The translations under genes and the position numbers were made by a program. Positions 38,282 to 46,215 of a DNA stretch of 49,934 nt are shown here, piece after piece. Position 1 is the stretch's first letter. Every line of letters begins with the position of its first letter. A model generated the notes under the pieces. The model saw only the letters and a list, made by a program, of their open reading frames with translations, ran no database searches and was not told where the DNA came from. Origin of the DNA: Gammaproteobacteria bacterium. Its GTDB lineage: Bacteria; Pseudomonadota; Gammaproteobacteria; Eutrophobiales; Eutrophobiaceae. The stretch spans positions 1 through 49,934 of the forward strand of contig JACPSH010000009.1 in the NCBI GenBank assembly GCA_016193395.1, in the 5' to 3' direction.

Positions 38282-38509
38282 TCAGTTGGCCAGGAGCGCC
38301 TTCACGCGCTGCGCGGCCTTTGCATCCACCTTCTTCTGTACCTTCTCGAGGATGTAACTGCGCTTGAAACCTTTGGACCGAACCTCCTTGAGGACACCAC
38401 GGATCTCCTCATCAGACCGGTTCTTCCGCAGGGATTCGTAGAGGATCTCGAGGATGGTCTCGGTCCACAGCGTCTTGGCGGTCGTTTTGGTCTTGTCATC
38501 GTCCGTCAT
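38282..38509 (-). CDS. Small hypothetical protein
   Basis: 75-aa soluble basic protein starting MTDDDKTKTT after a strong GGAGGAAAA ribosome site. It is predicted all-helical: an amphipathic segment TLWTETILEILYESLRK, then NRSDEEIRGVLKEVRSKGFKRSYILEKVQKKV, which could form a small helical bundle or nucleic-acid-binding domain. No cysteine and no signal peptide. It ends just past the LysE remnant. Family not recognised. Confidence 0.75.
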   Translation of the reverse strand: MTDDDKTKTTAKTLWTETILEILYESLRKNRSDEEIRGVLKEVRSKGFKRSYILEKVQKKVDAKAAQRVKALLAN

Positions 38510-38650
38510 TTTTCCTCCGATCACGCGGATGCCAGTGCACGAATATAACCTCGTCCCCACTGACCGGCAAACGTCCGGCCGGGCGCCGTCGCGTCGCCTC
38601 GCGACGCCCGGCAATCAATTCAGGTTTCGCCCTCGTGATATCATGGCCGC

Positions 38651-38905
38651 ATGCAAAACACCGAGCTTCCATCCAAGGGTTCGAAATCCTTCAAGGTCGT
38701 ACACCAGCATGTCGACCGCATTATCATCGAGGCGGCTTTCGACAATTACCCCGACGCGGCCGTCCACCTGGCGAACTCCATATTCATGGAACCATTCATC
38801 GTGATCGACGAGGGCCAACTGGATTTCGGGAACCTGACGCCGGAAGAGGCGCGGCGCTTCGCGGTCGAGCGGATCGCGTTCAAGGCGCCGCGCGCGCAGG
38901 ACTGA
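38651..38905 (+). CDS. Small hypothetical protein
   Basis: 84-aa protein MQNTELPSKGSKSFKVVHQH..., with no signal peptide or membrane helix. Mixed strand/helix pattern with a hydrophobic FIVIDEGQLDFGNLTPEEARRFAVERI segment. The stop abuts the pdxH stop from the other strand (TGATCA). The ribosome site is weak, but the frame is full-length with typical codon use. Not recognised. Confidence 0.65.
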   Translation: MQNTELPSKGSKSFKVVHQHVDRIIIEAAFDNYPDAAVHLANSIFMEPFIVIDEGQLDFGNLTPEEARRFAVERIAFKAPRAQD

Positions 38906-39529
38906 TCACGGGGCAAGCCGCTCGATAATCCACATTCCTTCCGGACCGCGCCGGTAACGGATGCGATCGTGCAGCCGGTTATCGCGCCCCTGCCAGAATT
39001 CCACGGTTTCCGGGCGTACCCGATATCCTGACCACGTTTCGGGCCGCGGCACCACGCCGCCTTCGAATTTGCGATCGAACTCCGCGAAGCGCCGTTCCAG
39101 GAACTCGCGATCCCGAACCACGCTGCTTTGCGGCGCGACCCAGGCGCTGATCCGGCTTCCGTAAGGCCGTGACGCAAAATAGTCGTCCGCCTCGCCGGCG
39201 CTGACCGGCTCGACATTGCCCTCGACGCGGATCTGGCGGTGCATTGTGGCCCAGTAGAACACCAGCGCCGCGCGCGGGTTTTCGGCGAGATGCCGTCCCT
39301 TGACGCTCCCCGTGTGCGTGAAGAACACAAAGCCCTGCTCGTCGTAATCCTTGAGCAGGACATAACGCGCCGACGGGTAACCGTCCGCGCCGGCGGTGGC
39401 CAGGACCATGGCTTCGGGCGTATCAATTCCAGCCCCACGCGCCGCTTCGAACCAGTGGGCAAGCTGCCGGATCGGGTCTCTCTCAACGCCGGACTCATCG
39501 AATACCAATGTCTGTTCTTCCTCGCTCAC
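38906..39529 (-). CDS. pdxH: Pyridoxamine 5'-phosphate oxidase
   Basis: FMN enzyme that forms pyridoxal 5'-phosphate from PNP or PMP. 207 aa. Motifs: DPIRQLAHWFEAA, ATAGADGYPSARYVLLKDYDEQGFVFFTH, GRHLAENPRAALVFYW, EGNVEPVSAGEADDYFASRP, and the C-terminal signature FWQGRDNRLHDRIRY. Gives the cofactor used by LysA in this window, with no regulatory link implied. Confidence 0.96.
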   Translation of the reverse strand: MSEEEQTLVFDESGVERDPIRQLAHWFEAARGAGIDTPEAMVLATAGADGYPSARYVLLKDYDEQGFVFFTHTGSVKGRHLAENPRAALVFYWATMHRQIRVEGNVEPVSAGEADDYFASRPYGSRISAWVAPQSSVVRDREFLERRFAEFDRKFEGGVVPRPETWSGYRVRPETVEFWQGRDNRLHDRIRYRRGPEGMWIIERLAP

Positions 39530-39571
39530 TTCAGGCCATGACGACCGGATGACGATCTTTGCACGCTTGTA

Positions 39572-39940
39572 TCAGATGGGAAGCAATGACTTGGTGTGCG
39601 CCGTGAGTACGATATAGGCAAATACGCCAAGCGCCGCAACAAAAGCAAGGCCTCTGATCTTCCTGGTGCTTCCGAGGTGCAGCGCAATGGCCCCCAGGAC
39701 AATATAGACAATCACCGCCAGCAATTTGCCGAGCAGCCAACGCTGCTGATAAAAGGCCCCATAGAGCATGACTGCGAGAAACAGGCCACTGAAGAACAAT
39801 ACGGTATCGATGACATGCGGCAGTACGCGCGACAACCGATTCTGCAAGAGAGCAGGGGCACGGAGCATCAGGATACCGCGAAGCACAAATGACCCGATAG
39901 TGAGTACGGCACAGGAAATGTGGACGGTTCTCAATAACAT
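39572..39940 (-). CDS. SirB2 family membrane protein
   Basis: 122-aa integral membrane protein with four hydrophobic helices: LRTVHISCAVLTIGSFVLRG, a segment ending LPHVIDTVLFFSGLFLA, WLLGKLLAVIVYIVLGAIAL, and GLAFVAALGVFAYIVLTAHT. The conserved His residues (VHIS, PHVID) are typical of SirB2 (invasion-regulator-associated) family proteins, which may bind heme or another ligand; function unknown. ATG 39940 was chosen over a longer upstream start that adds a hydrophilic Arg/Pro-rich stretch. Confidence 0.88.
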   Translation of the reverse strand: MLLRTVHISCAVLTIGSFVLRGILMLRAPALLQNRLSRVLPHVIDTVLFFSGLFLAVMLYGAFYQQRWLLGKLLAVIVYIVLGAIALHLGSTRKIRGLAFVAALGVFAYIVLTAHTKSLLPI

Positions 39941-39994
39941 GCTGGCCGGCTTCGCATCGCCGGGGGGCGATCTTCCTGGCCCCTGTTGCCTACC

Positions 39995-40213
39995 ATGGAC
40001 TCCGCGGGCGGGACGCAAGCAGCCGTGATCGAAAGCCTATCTTACACACTTGCCGCGATCCTGTTATACGTGGTTTCCGACTGGCTGCTTCAACGCGCGG
40101 AGCTTGCCGCCGCGCGCCGCTTCAAGCACCGGAACGTCATTTTCTTCTTCATTCTGCTCGGCCTTTCCCTGGCCGCGTTCTGGATCATTGGCATGTTCCA
40201 GGTCCCCGTATAG
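39995..40213 (+). CDS. Small membrane protein
   Basis: About 72 aa with two predicted TM helices (SLSYTLAAILLYVVSDWLL and VIFFFILLGLSLAAFWIIGMF) joined by a basic loop RAELAAARRFKHRN, so both ends probably face the periplasm. The start could instead be GTG 40025, which still covers both helices; neither has a good ribosome site. It precedes the FNR-type promoter region of the oxidase operon. Family not recognised. Confidence 0.7.
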   Translation: MDSAGGTQAAVIESLSYTLAAILLYVVSDWLLQRAELAAARRFKHRNVIFFFILLGLSLAAFWIIGMFQVPV

Positions 40214-40227
40214 TCCGGGAGTATGGT

Positions 40228-40241
40228 TTGCTTTATATCAA
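40228..40241. promoter_or_regulatory. Putative upstream FNR/CRP-family site
   Basis: TTGCTTTATATCAA fits TTGnn-N4-nnCAA, with one half equal to the FNR half-site ATCAA. Its centre is 46 bp upstream of the second site, roughly -87 from the predicted start of transcription. Confidence 0.5.
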
Positions 40242-40273
40242 GGACGCGCGACAGTTAAAAAACTGGCCTGGCA

Positions 40274-40316
40274 TTGACTCAGGTCAATTACCGATCATCC
40301 CGCGACAGGCTAATCT
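40274..40316 (+). promoter_or_regulatory. Class II FNR/Dnr-type promoter of the oxidase/NO operon
   Basis: A perfect dyad TTGAC-TCAG-GTCAA (40274-40287) followed 23 nt later by a -10-like TAATCT (40311-40316). If transcription starts near 40322, the dyad centre is at -41.5, the exact class II position for FNR-family activators. TTGAC-N4-GTCAA is closer to FNR/Dnr-type than to CRP sites. No -35 box is needed in this architecture. The leader to the first gene is about 57 nt. Confidence 0.72.
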
Positions 40317-40378
40317 TCGCACCGCAACCACGGCGGTGGCGGCCCCCGGCGGCCTCACCGCGCATCGGAGAACGAACC

Positions 40379-40555
40379 ATGGATACGAATCCCGACCGGC
40401 CGGCCTCGGAGCCGGAACCGCCCGAACGCATCCCCTTCATGCAGCGGCTGATGGATAATCCCTTTCTGCTGTTGTTTCTCGGTGTCACGATCCCGACCGT
40501 GCTCTACGTGATTTGGGGAGTCATGGAGATCGTGCAGATCCCCATTTCCAAGTAG
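40379..40555 (+). CDS. Small single-TM protein, possible oxidase accessory subunit
   Basis: 58 aa: a proline- and glutamate-rich N-terminus (PDRPASEPEPPERIP) and one TM helix (PFLLLFLGVTIPTVLYVIWGVMEIV). It starts MDTNPDRPAS and ends 10 nt before subunit II. Size and position resemble subunit IIa-type small proteins of B-family heme-copper oxidases, but there is no sequence proof. Confidence 0.75.
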   Translation: MDTNPDRPASEPEPPERIPFMQRLMDNPFLLLFLGVTIPTVLYVIWGVMEIVQIPISK

Positions 40556-40565
40556 GAGTCACTCC

Positions 40566-41099
40566 ATGTCCATCTGGCCTCCCGAACAGAAAATATGGTG
40601 GCACGAACCGATCGCAAAGATCGAGATTGTCTGGATCGTCGTCGCCTTTCTATGGGGAGTGGCGATGTTTTTCATGATGATTTACTGGCATGGAGCCGGC
40701 GAACAGAACCTTTCCAACGAGGCCTACCGCACGTCGCCGGAAGCGTATGCGGCCAAGGCCCAGGCGATGATCGACCAGTACACGGTGCGCGATGAAGGCG
40801 GCTATCCGGTTGTACACCCGCCGGCGGGGAGCGAAGTCTATCTGATCGCCAGACTCTGGCAATGGTGGCCTATCCTCGAATTCGAAAAAAACCAGTCGTA
40901 CCGGCTGCATATCTCTTCCATGGACTGGCTACACGGCTTTTCGCTGCAACCCACCAACATCAATCTGCAGATCCATCCGGGTTACGACATGGTACTGACG
41001 GTCACGCCGGATCAGTCCGGCCAATTCGGCGTCGTGTGCAACGAATTCTGCGGAATCGGGCACCATACCATGCTCGGCCGGATATACGTCGTCGAATAA
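40566..41099 (+). CDS. Heme-copper oxidoreductase subunit II with CuA
   Basis: 177-aa B-family-type subunit II: one N-terminal TM helix (about 18-42) and a periplasmic cupredoxin domain. All CuA ligands are present: His123 (DWLHGF), Cys158, Glu160, Cys162, His166, Met169 (CNEFCGIGHHTM), so it should take electrons from cytochrome c. Short length and single TM resemble ba3 subunit II or NorS of the sNOR type, not the two-TM A-family form. Upstream neighbour 10 nt away, downstream subunit I 14 nt away. Confidence 0.93.
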   Translation: MSIWPPEQKIWWHEPIAKIEIVWIVVAFLWGVAMFFMMIYWHGAGEQNLSNEAYRTSPEAYAAKAQAMIDQYTVRDEGGYPVVHPPAGSEVYLIARLWQWWPILEFEKNQSYRLHISSMDWLHGFSLQPTNINLQIHPGYDMVLTVTPDQSGQFGVVCNEFCGIGHHTMLGRIYVVE

Positions 41100-41113
41100 C
41101 GGGGACCACGACC

Positions 41114-42796
41114 ATGCCTGCACGAGAACAATTCCGGACCTGCCCGGCGACCGGATTGAAAATTCACTTGCCGGCGGAAAAATTGATCAAGGCCAATGCC
41201 GTCGCTGCCGTCGTCTTTCTCGCGATCGGTGGACTGTTCGGCCTGCTGGTGGCGCTGACGCGCTGGCCCGCGGTTCATCTGCTCCCCGCCGAATGGTTCT
41301 ATCTGGTTCTGACCGCGCATGGACTGGACGTGCTTCTGGTCTGGATCATCTTCTTTGAAATGGCGGTCCTGTACTTCGCTTCGGCAATCCTCCTGAACTC
41401 ACGCATCGCGGCCCCCAAGGCCGCCTGGACCGGTTTCTGGATGATGCTTGCCGGCGCGGTCATCACCAACATCGCGGTCCTTCAGGGCAAGTCCAGCGTG
41501 ATGTTCACTTCCTATGTGCCGATGCAGGCGCAACCGCATTTTTACCTCGGCATCATCCTGTTTGCCGTCGGAGCCCTGATCGGCTGCTTCGTATTCTTCG
41601 GCACCCTGGTGATCGCCAAGGAAGAACATACTTACGAGGGCTCCGTCCCGCTCGTTACGTTCGGCGCACTGACCGCCGCGATCATCGCGGTGTTTACGAT
41701 TGCTTCCGGCGCGATCATACTCATCCCGACGCTGCTCTGGTCCCTGAAAATCGTGAGCACCATCGATCCTCTCATGTATAAGGCCGTCTGGTGGGCGATG
41801 GGACATTCTTCGCAACAAATCAATGTCTCGGCTCACGTGGCGATCTGGTATGCCATTGCCGCGATCGTGCTCGGGGCCAAACCCATTTCCGAGAAGGTCA
41901 GCCGCCTGGCCTTCCTGATGTACATCCTCTTCCTGCAGTTGGCCAGCGCCCACCACCTGCTGGTGGAACCCGGCATCAGCTCGGAATGGAAGATCTTCAA
42001 TACCAGCTATGCCATGTATCTCGCGGTACTGGGCAGCCTGGTGCATGGCATGACTGTGCCGGGTTCCATCGAGGCCGCGCAACGCATGAAGGGATTCAAC
42101 AACGGGCTGTTCGAATGGCTGCGCAAGGCGCCATGGGGCAATCCGGCGTTCGCCGGCATGTTCCTGTCACTCATCCTGTTCGGATTTCTGGGCGGTATCT
42201 CCGGCGTCGTGCTCGGCACCGAGCAGATCAATCTCATCATGCACAATACGATGTATGTGCCGGGCCACTTCCACGCCACGGTCGTGACCGGGACAACACT
42301 GGCGTTTATGGCCCTCACCTACTTGCTCGTGCCGTTGATTTTCCAGCGGGAACTCATATTTCCGCGGCTGGCGAAACTCCAGCCCTATCTGTTCGCGCTG
42401 GGCGCGGCCGGGATCTCGCTTTTTATGATGGGCGCAGGGACCCTGGGCGTGTCCCGCCGGCACTGGGACATCACTTTCGCGGATGCGCCGCTTGGTTTTG
42501 AGTATCCGGGCGCCGCTTTCCTGATGATGGGACTGAACGGGATCGCGGCGGTCCTGGCGGCCCTTGGGGGACTGATTTTCATTGTTGTCGTGGTCGGTTC
42601 GATTCTGTACGGCAAGAAGATCGAGGGCGGCGCAGCGGCGGGACCAAAGCCGGCGGCGGTCGTCGGCAAGTATGGCAGCGCGGGCACGCTGGCCATCCCC
42701 GGCACGGCCGTGCTGGTCACGGTATTTTTCATCGCATTTGTGCTGTATTACTTTGTGAACTGGAAGTACCTGGCCGAAGTCTGGCCATTACGGTGA
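41114..42796 (+). CDS. Heme-copper oxidoreductase subunit I lacking the active-site Tyr (NO reductase-like)
   Basis: 560-aa membrane protein with 12-14 predicted helices. Six His ligands fit the superfamily: His69 (low-spin heme, TAHG), His231, His280 and His281 (CuB), His385 and His387 (GHFH, hemes). The oxygen-reductase motif HPxVY, whose Tyr is cross-linked to the CuB His, reads HSSQQ here, so Tyr is replaced by Gln235. This argues for an NO reductase-like (sNOR/eNOR-type) or otherwise divergent enzyme rather than a standard ba3 oxidase. Start MPAREQFRTC at 41114; the open frame before it overlaps subunit II. The downstream GTGA overlap couples it to SCO. Confidence 0.92.
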   Translation: MPAREQFRTCPATGLKIHLPAEKLIKANAVAAVVFLAIGGLFGLLVALTRWPAVHLLPAEWFYLVLTAHGLDVLLVWIIFFEMAVLYFASAILLNSRIAAPKAAWTGFWMMLAGAVITNIAVLQGKSSVMFTSYVPMQAQPHFYLGIILFAVGALIGCFVFFGTLVIAKEEHTYEGSVPLVTFGALTAAIIAVFTIASGAIILIPTLLWSLKIVSTIDPLMYKAVWWAMGHSSQQINVSAHVAIWYAIAAIVLGAKPISEKVSRLAFLMYILFLQLASAHHLLVEPGISSEWKIFNTSYAMYLAVLGSLVHGMTVPGSIEAAQRMKGFNNGLFEWLRKAPWGNPAFAGMFLSLILFGFLGGISGVVLGTEQINLIMHNTMYVPGHFHATVVTGTTLAFMALTYLLVPLIFQRELIFPRLAKLQPYLFALGAAGISLFMMGAGTLGVSRRHWDITFADAPLGFEYPGAAFLMMGLNGIAAVLAALGGLIFIVVVVGSILYGKKIEGGAAAGPKPAAVVGKYGSAGTLAIPGTAVLVTVFFIAFVLYYFVNWKYLAEVWPLR

Positions 42797-43695
42797 GGCG
42801 TATCCAACCCGCTGCAAGCCGCTATTACCGGCAACCGGAACGGCGAGCGCCACGAAATTCCGCACGCTGCGTTCTTGCAGAGGCGGCCTGGTCCTGGCTC
42901 CTCGTGGTCTTCATCGCCTCCTATGCGGCGACTTGCCGCGCGGAGCCGCACGATTTCACGGCGTTCAGCCGGGAACGCGCCCTTGCGTACAGTCAGGCGG
43001 CCTTGGGCCGCACCGTCGGCGCACACCGCTTTTTAAATCACAACGGCGAAGCGGTTGAACTTGACCGCTTTCACGGCAGGCCGCTGGTCGTCAGCCTGAT
43101 TTACACGAGCTGTTACCACACCTGCCCGGCCTTGACCCGCAACCTCGCGCACGCCGTTGACGTCGCGCGCGAGGCTTTGGGCGAGGACAGCTTTCGCGTG
43201 GTCAGCATCGGATTCGACTCCGCGGTGGATACGCCTGCCCGCATGAACGAGTACGCCAGGGAGCAGGGGATCTCGGTGCCCGGCTGGGACTTTCTGAGCG
43301 GTGAGGAGGCAACGATCAGGGAGCTCAGCGAGGATCTCGGCTTCATCTTCTTCCCATCACCTAAAGGCTTCGACCATCTCGCGCAGACCACCATCATCGA
43401 CACCGGGGGACGGGTATATCGGCAGGTTTACGGCAACACATTCGAGACGCCGCAACTGGTGGAACCGCTGAAGGAACTCCTGTTTGGCACGGCGGCGCGC
43501 CTGCCGGTGACGGTATCCGACTGGATCGACAACATCCGCCTGTTCTGCACGATTTACGACCCGAGCACCGGACGTTACCGGTTTGATTATTCGGTCCTGG
43601 TCAGCGTGGTTGCCGGCCTGCTCTGTCTCGGCATGGTCATGACCTTTGTCGTCCACGCGTGGCGTACCCGTGGCCGTTCCAAGCCGGTAGCCTGA
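42793..43695 (+). CDS. SCO1/SenC/PrrC family copper chaperone
   Basis: 300-aa membrane-anchored thioredoxin-fold protein that helps load CuA. Metal ligands: Cys107 and Cys111 in SCYHTCP, and His195 in GFDHLAQ. An N-terminal TM/signal segment (about 33-49) and, unusually, a C-terminal TM helix (about 268-288, VLVSVVAGLLCLGMVMTFVV) bracket the domain; most SCO proteins have only the N-terminal anchor. The GTG start overlaps the subunit I stop. Its place after subunits II and I matches norS-norY-senC in ammonia oxidisers. Confidence 0.92.
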   Translation: MRRIQPAASRYYRQPERRAPRNSARCVLAEAAWSWLLVVFIASYAATCRAEPHDFTAFSRERALAYSQAALGRTVGAHRFLNHNGEAVELDRFHGRPLVVSLIYTSCYHTCPALTRNLAHAVDVAREALGEDSFRVVSIGFDSAVDTPARMNEYAREQGISVPGWDFLSGEEATIRELSEDLGFIFFPSPKGFDHLAQTTIIDTGGRVYRQVYGNTFETPQLVEPLKELLFGTAARLPVTVSDWIDNIRLFCTIYDPSTGRYRFDYSVLVSVVAGLLCLGMVMTFVVHAWRTRGRSKPVA

Positions 43696-43713
43696 CCGGC
43701 AATCGACTGCGTA

Positions 43714-45261
43714 ATGCGATCCGCCCTTCGAAAGCTGTTCGAATGCGTCGACGTCTGCCTCAATGCCGCCTTCTCCCCGGCTGCCAACCCGATGTTTCAA
43801 CTGGGGGCGATGGGCTGGTTTTTCTACTGGATCGTCGTCGGCAGCGGCATATACCTCTATATCTTCTTCGATACCGGTGTCACCGAGGCCTATGAATCGA
43901 TCCAGGCGCTCACCGAGTCCCAATGGTACGCGGGCGGTATCATGCGCAGCCTGCATCGCTACGCATCCGACGCGCTCGTGGTCGTCGCCCTGCTGCACGT
44001 TCTGCGTGAATTCGCCGCGGATCGCCTGCATGGCGCGAGGACTTTCACGTGGATCACCGGTGTGGCGCTGTTGTGGTTCATCTATGCCAGTGGGATCACC
44101 GGCTACTGGATCGTATGGGATATGTTCGCCCAATACGTGGCAATCGCCACGGCCGAGTGGCTGGATGCGCTGCCGATCTTTGCCGAACCCATTGCCAGGA
44201 ATTTTCTGCACGACGCAACCTTGAGCGGCCGTTTTTTCACGCTGTTTGTCTTCATCCATATCGTCGTACCGCTGATCATGCTGTTCTTCATGTGGCTGCA
44301 CATTCAGCGACTGTCGCAACCGGCGGTCAATCCACCCAGGCGGCTTGCGCTCGGCACGCTGGCAGGGATGCTGGCGCTGTCCCTGCTCTATCCGGCGACA
44401 AGCCAGGGGCCGGCGGTCCTGACTCAGGTGCCCGCCATCGTCGGGATGGACTGGTTCTATTTCTTTCTCTACCCCTTGCTGGATCGTTATTCCGGCTCCG
44501 CGCTGTGGGCGGTTGTCGCGGGCGGAACGGCACTGCTGGTGTTATTGCCCTGGCTCGCGCGATCGCGACAGGCCCCTCTCCGGGTGGCCAGGGTTGACCT
44601 GCCGAACTGCAATGGTTGCGGTCGATGCGTGGCTGACTGCCCCTTCGGCGCGATCACGTTACAACCGCGCAGCGACGGACTGCCCTACGGCACGGAAGCC
44701 GTGGTCGATCCCGATCTGTGCGTAAGTTGCGGCTTATGTGTCGGCGCATGTCCGACCGCCACGCCATTCCGGCGGCGCAGTAAAATCATCCCCGGCATAG
44801 AGCTTCCGGACTTTCCCATGGCGAAGCTGCGGGAGGACATGATCCGCGTGATGGCGGGGATCGAGGGATCCGCCCGCGTGCTGGTCGTCGCCTGTACAAA
44901 GGGTAACAGTGCCCTAACCGTCCAGGGCGACGGGTTCGGCATGGTATCGATGCCGTGCGTGGGTATGTTGCCTCCCTCCTTCATCGACTTTGCGTTGAGC
45001 CGTCGTCACGCCGATGGCGTCCTGTTGAGCGGCTGTGCCGACAACGATTGCTTCCATCGTCTCGGACAGCGCTGGACACGCATGCGGATCGAGGCGGAGA
45101 GAGATCCGGCGCTGCGCGCACGTGTGCCGCGCGACCGCGTTGCCATCAACCAGCAGGACACGGTCGGTGGCACATTGAACCGCCAGGTGCTGGCGTTTCA
45201 GCAGCGCCTTGCAAACTACACGGACCCGGGCCAGGGCGGGAATCGAACATGCGTCAATTAG
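43714..45261 (+). CDS. Cytochrome b - 2x[4Fe-4S] ferredoxin - MvhD-like fusion protein
   Basis: 515-aa three-part redox protein. (1) Residues 1-285: cytochrome b/b6-like membrane domain with heme ligand pairs His81/His95 and His182/His196 (each x13 apart) and an extra TM helix near 265-280. (2) Residues 295-350: two [4Fe-4S] motifs, Cys299/302/305/309 and Cys336/339/342/346. (3) Residues 385-460: MvhD/hydrogenase iron-sulfur subunit-like domain with Cys394, Cys415, Cys441 and Cys446. It could link the quinone pool to a low-potential carrier or to a soluble partner. No Hdr or hydrogenase gene is nearby. It overlaps the next gene by 13 nt. Confidence 0.92.
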   Translation: MRSALRKLFECVDVCLNAAFSPAANPMFQLGAMGWFFYWIVVGSGIYLYIFFDTGVTEAYESIQALTESQWYAGGIMRSLHRYASDALVVVALLHVLREFAADRLHGARTFTWITGVALLWFIYASGITGYWIVWDMFAQYVAIATAEWLDALPIFAEPIARNFLHDATLSGRFFTLFVFIHIVVPLIMLFFMWLHIQRLSQPAVNPPRRLALGTLAGMLALSLLYPATSQGPAVLTQVPAIVGMDWFYFFLYPLLDRYSGSALWAVVAGGTALLVLLPWLARSRQAPLRVARVDLPNCNGCGRCVADCPFGAITLQPRSDGLPYGTEAVVDPDLCVSCGLCVGACPTATPFRRRSKIIPGIELPDFPMAKLREDMIRVMAGIEGSARVLVVACTKGNSALTVQGDGFGMVSMPCVGMLPPSFIDFALSRRHADGVLLSGCADNDCFHRLGQRWTRMRIEAERDPALRARVPRDRVAINQQDTVGGTLNRQVLAFQQRLANYTDPGQGGNRTCVN

Positions 45262-45752
45262 CCGCCATCGCCCTGCAGGTTTTGTTCTATATCGCCTTCA
45301 TGGCGGGTGTCGGTTACTTTTCCACCCGTCCAGCCTATACGCATCAGGACCCGGCACTCGCGCTCGTGAAACTGAGTTTCAGCCATGCCGGTGAGCGAAA
45401 AGAGGATTGCCGCCGGCTCAGTCCCGAGGAGATCGCGGACCTGCCGCCCAACATGCGCCGGCCGACGAAGTGCAGCCGCGAACGTGTGCCGCTGTATGTC
45501 GAGCTGCTGCTGGATGACCGGATGCTGTACCGCGCCGAGTTGCCGCCCTCGGGACTGTCCGGGGACGGTGCATCGAGCGTTTATCGGCGTTTTCCCGTGC
45601 CGCCCGGTACGCACAGGTTGACGGCGAAATTGCGCGACACGCGCCGGGAACAGGGATTTGACCACGAACGGTCTGAAACCGTCACGTTGTCCGCGCGCCA
45701 GAATTTCGTCATCGACTTCAAAGCCGATATCGGGGGGTTTCTGTTCCTGTGA
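45249..45752 (+). CDS. Hypothetical membrane-anchored protein
   Basis: 167 aa with an N-terminal TM or signal-anchor (IALQVLFYIAFMAGVGYFS) and a periplasmic beta-rich domain containing two Cys (KEDCRRLSPEE, RPTKCSRERV) about 20 residues apart, which could form a disulfide. The overlap of 13 nt with the cytochrome b fusion indicates co-translation. It may be an accessory part of that protein; the position resembles the membrane orf1 after senC in sNOR clusters only loosely. Family not recognised. Confidence 0.8.
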   Translation: MRQLAAIALQVLFYIAFMAGVGYFSTRPAYTHQDPALALVKLSFSHAGERKEDCRRLSPEEIADLPPNMRRPTKCSRERVPLYVELLLDDRMLYRAELPPSGLSGDGASSVYRRFPVPPGTHRLTAKLRDTRREQGFDHERSETVTLSARQNFVIDFKADIGGFLFL

Positions 45753-45807
45753 AGACGGGCTGCACAACGCAACCGGGATGGACGGACTGCCCCGGCGGGG
45801 CACAAAT

Positions 45808-46203
45808 ATGACGCGGCTCCAATGGCGCGACGAGTATTCGATCGGCATTGCCGACATCGACTACGAACATCGGGAACTGATCGGCTTGATCAACGACCTG
45901 ATCGATGGTATTGCCGAGGACTCCGCTGACGCCGTCATGGATCATCTCGGCGAGATCTACGCGCGGATTGCCGCCCACTTCGCGCTGGAAGAAAAGATCA
46001 TGCGCGAGCGCAATTACGATCAGTATGCGGACCACAAAGCCGATCACGACCGCCTTCTCGATGCGATCCGGGACATCATGGACGAATACGACGACGACGC
46101 ATCGCTGGATAACGACGAATTCGTCGATCGCCTCGATCACTGGTTCACGGACCACTTCCGAACCAAGGATGCGCGCATGCACAAACAACTCTCCACCGCA
46201 TGA
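45808..46203 (+). CDS. Bacteriohemerythrin
   Basis: 131-aa four-helix di-iron oxygen- (or NO-) binding protein. All seven iron ligands are visible: His21 (DYEH), His57, Glu61 (HFALEE), His76, His80 (HKADH), His116 (HWFTDH) and Asp121. Start MTRLQWRDEY at 45808 follows GGCGGGG; an in-frame ATG at 45778 would add ten residues. It lies between the hypothetical protein and nnrS; bacteriohemerythrins help protect against or deliver O2, and some proposals include NO. Confidence 0.93.
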   Translation: MTRLQWRDEYSIGIADIDYEHRELIGLINDLIDGIAEDSADAVMDHLGEIYARIAAHFALEEKIMRERNYDQYADHKADHDRLLDAIRDIMDEYDDDASLDNDEFVDRLDHWFTDHFRTKDARMHKQLSTA

Positions 46204-46215
46204 GCGCCGCGCCCA

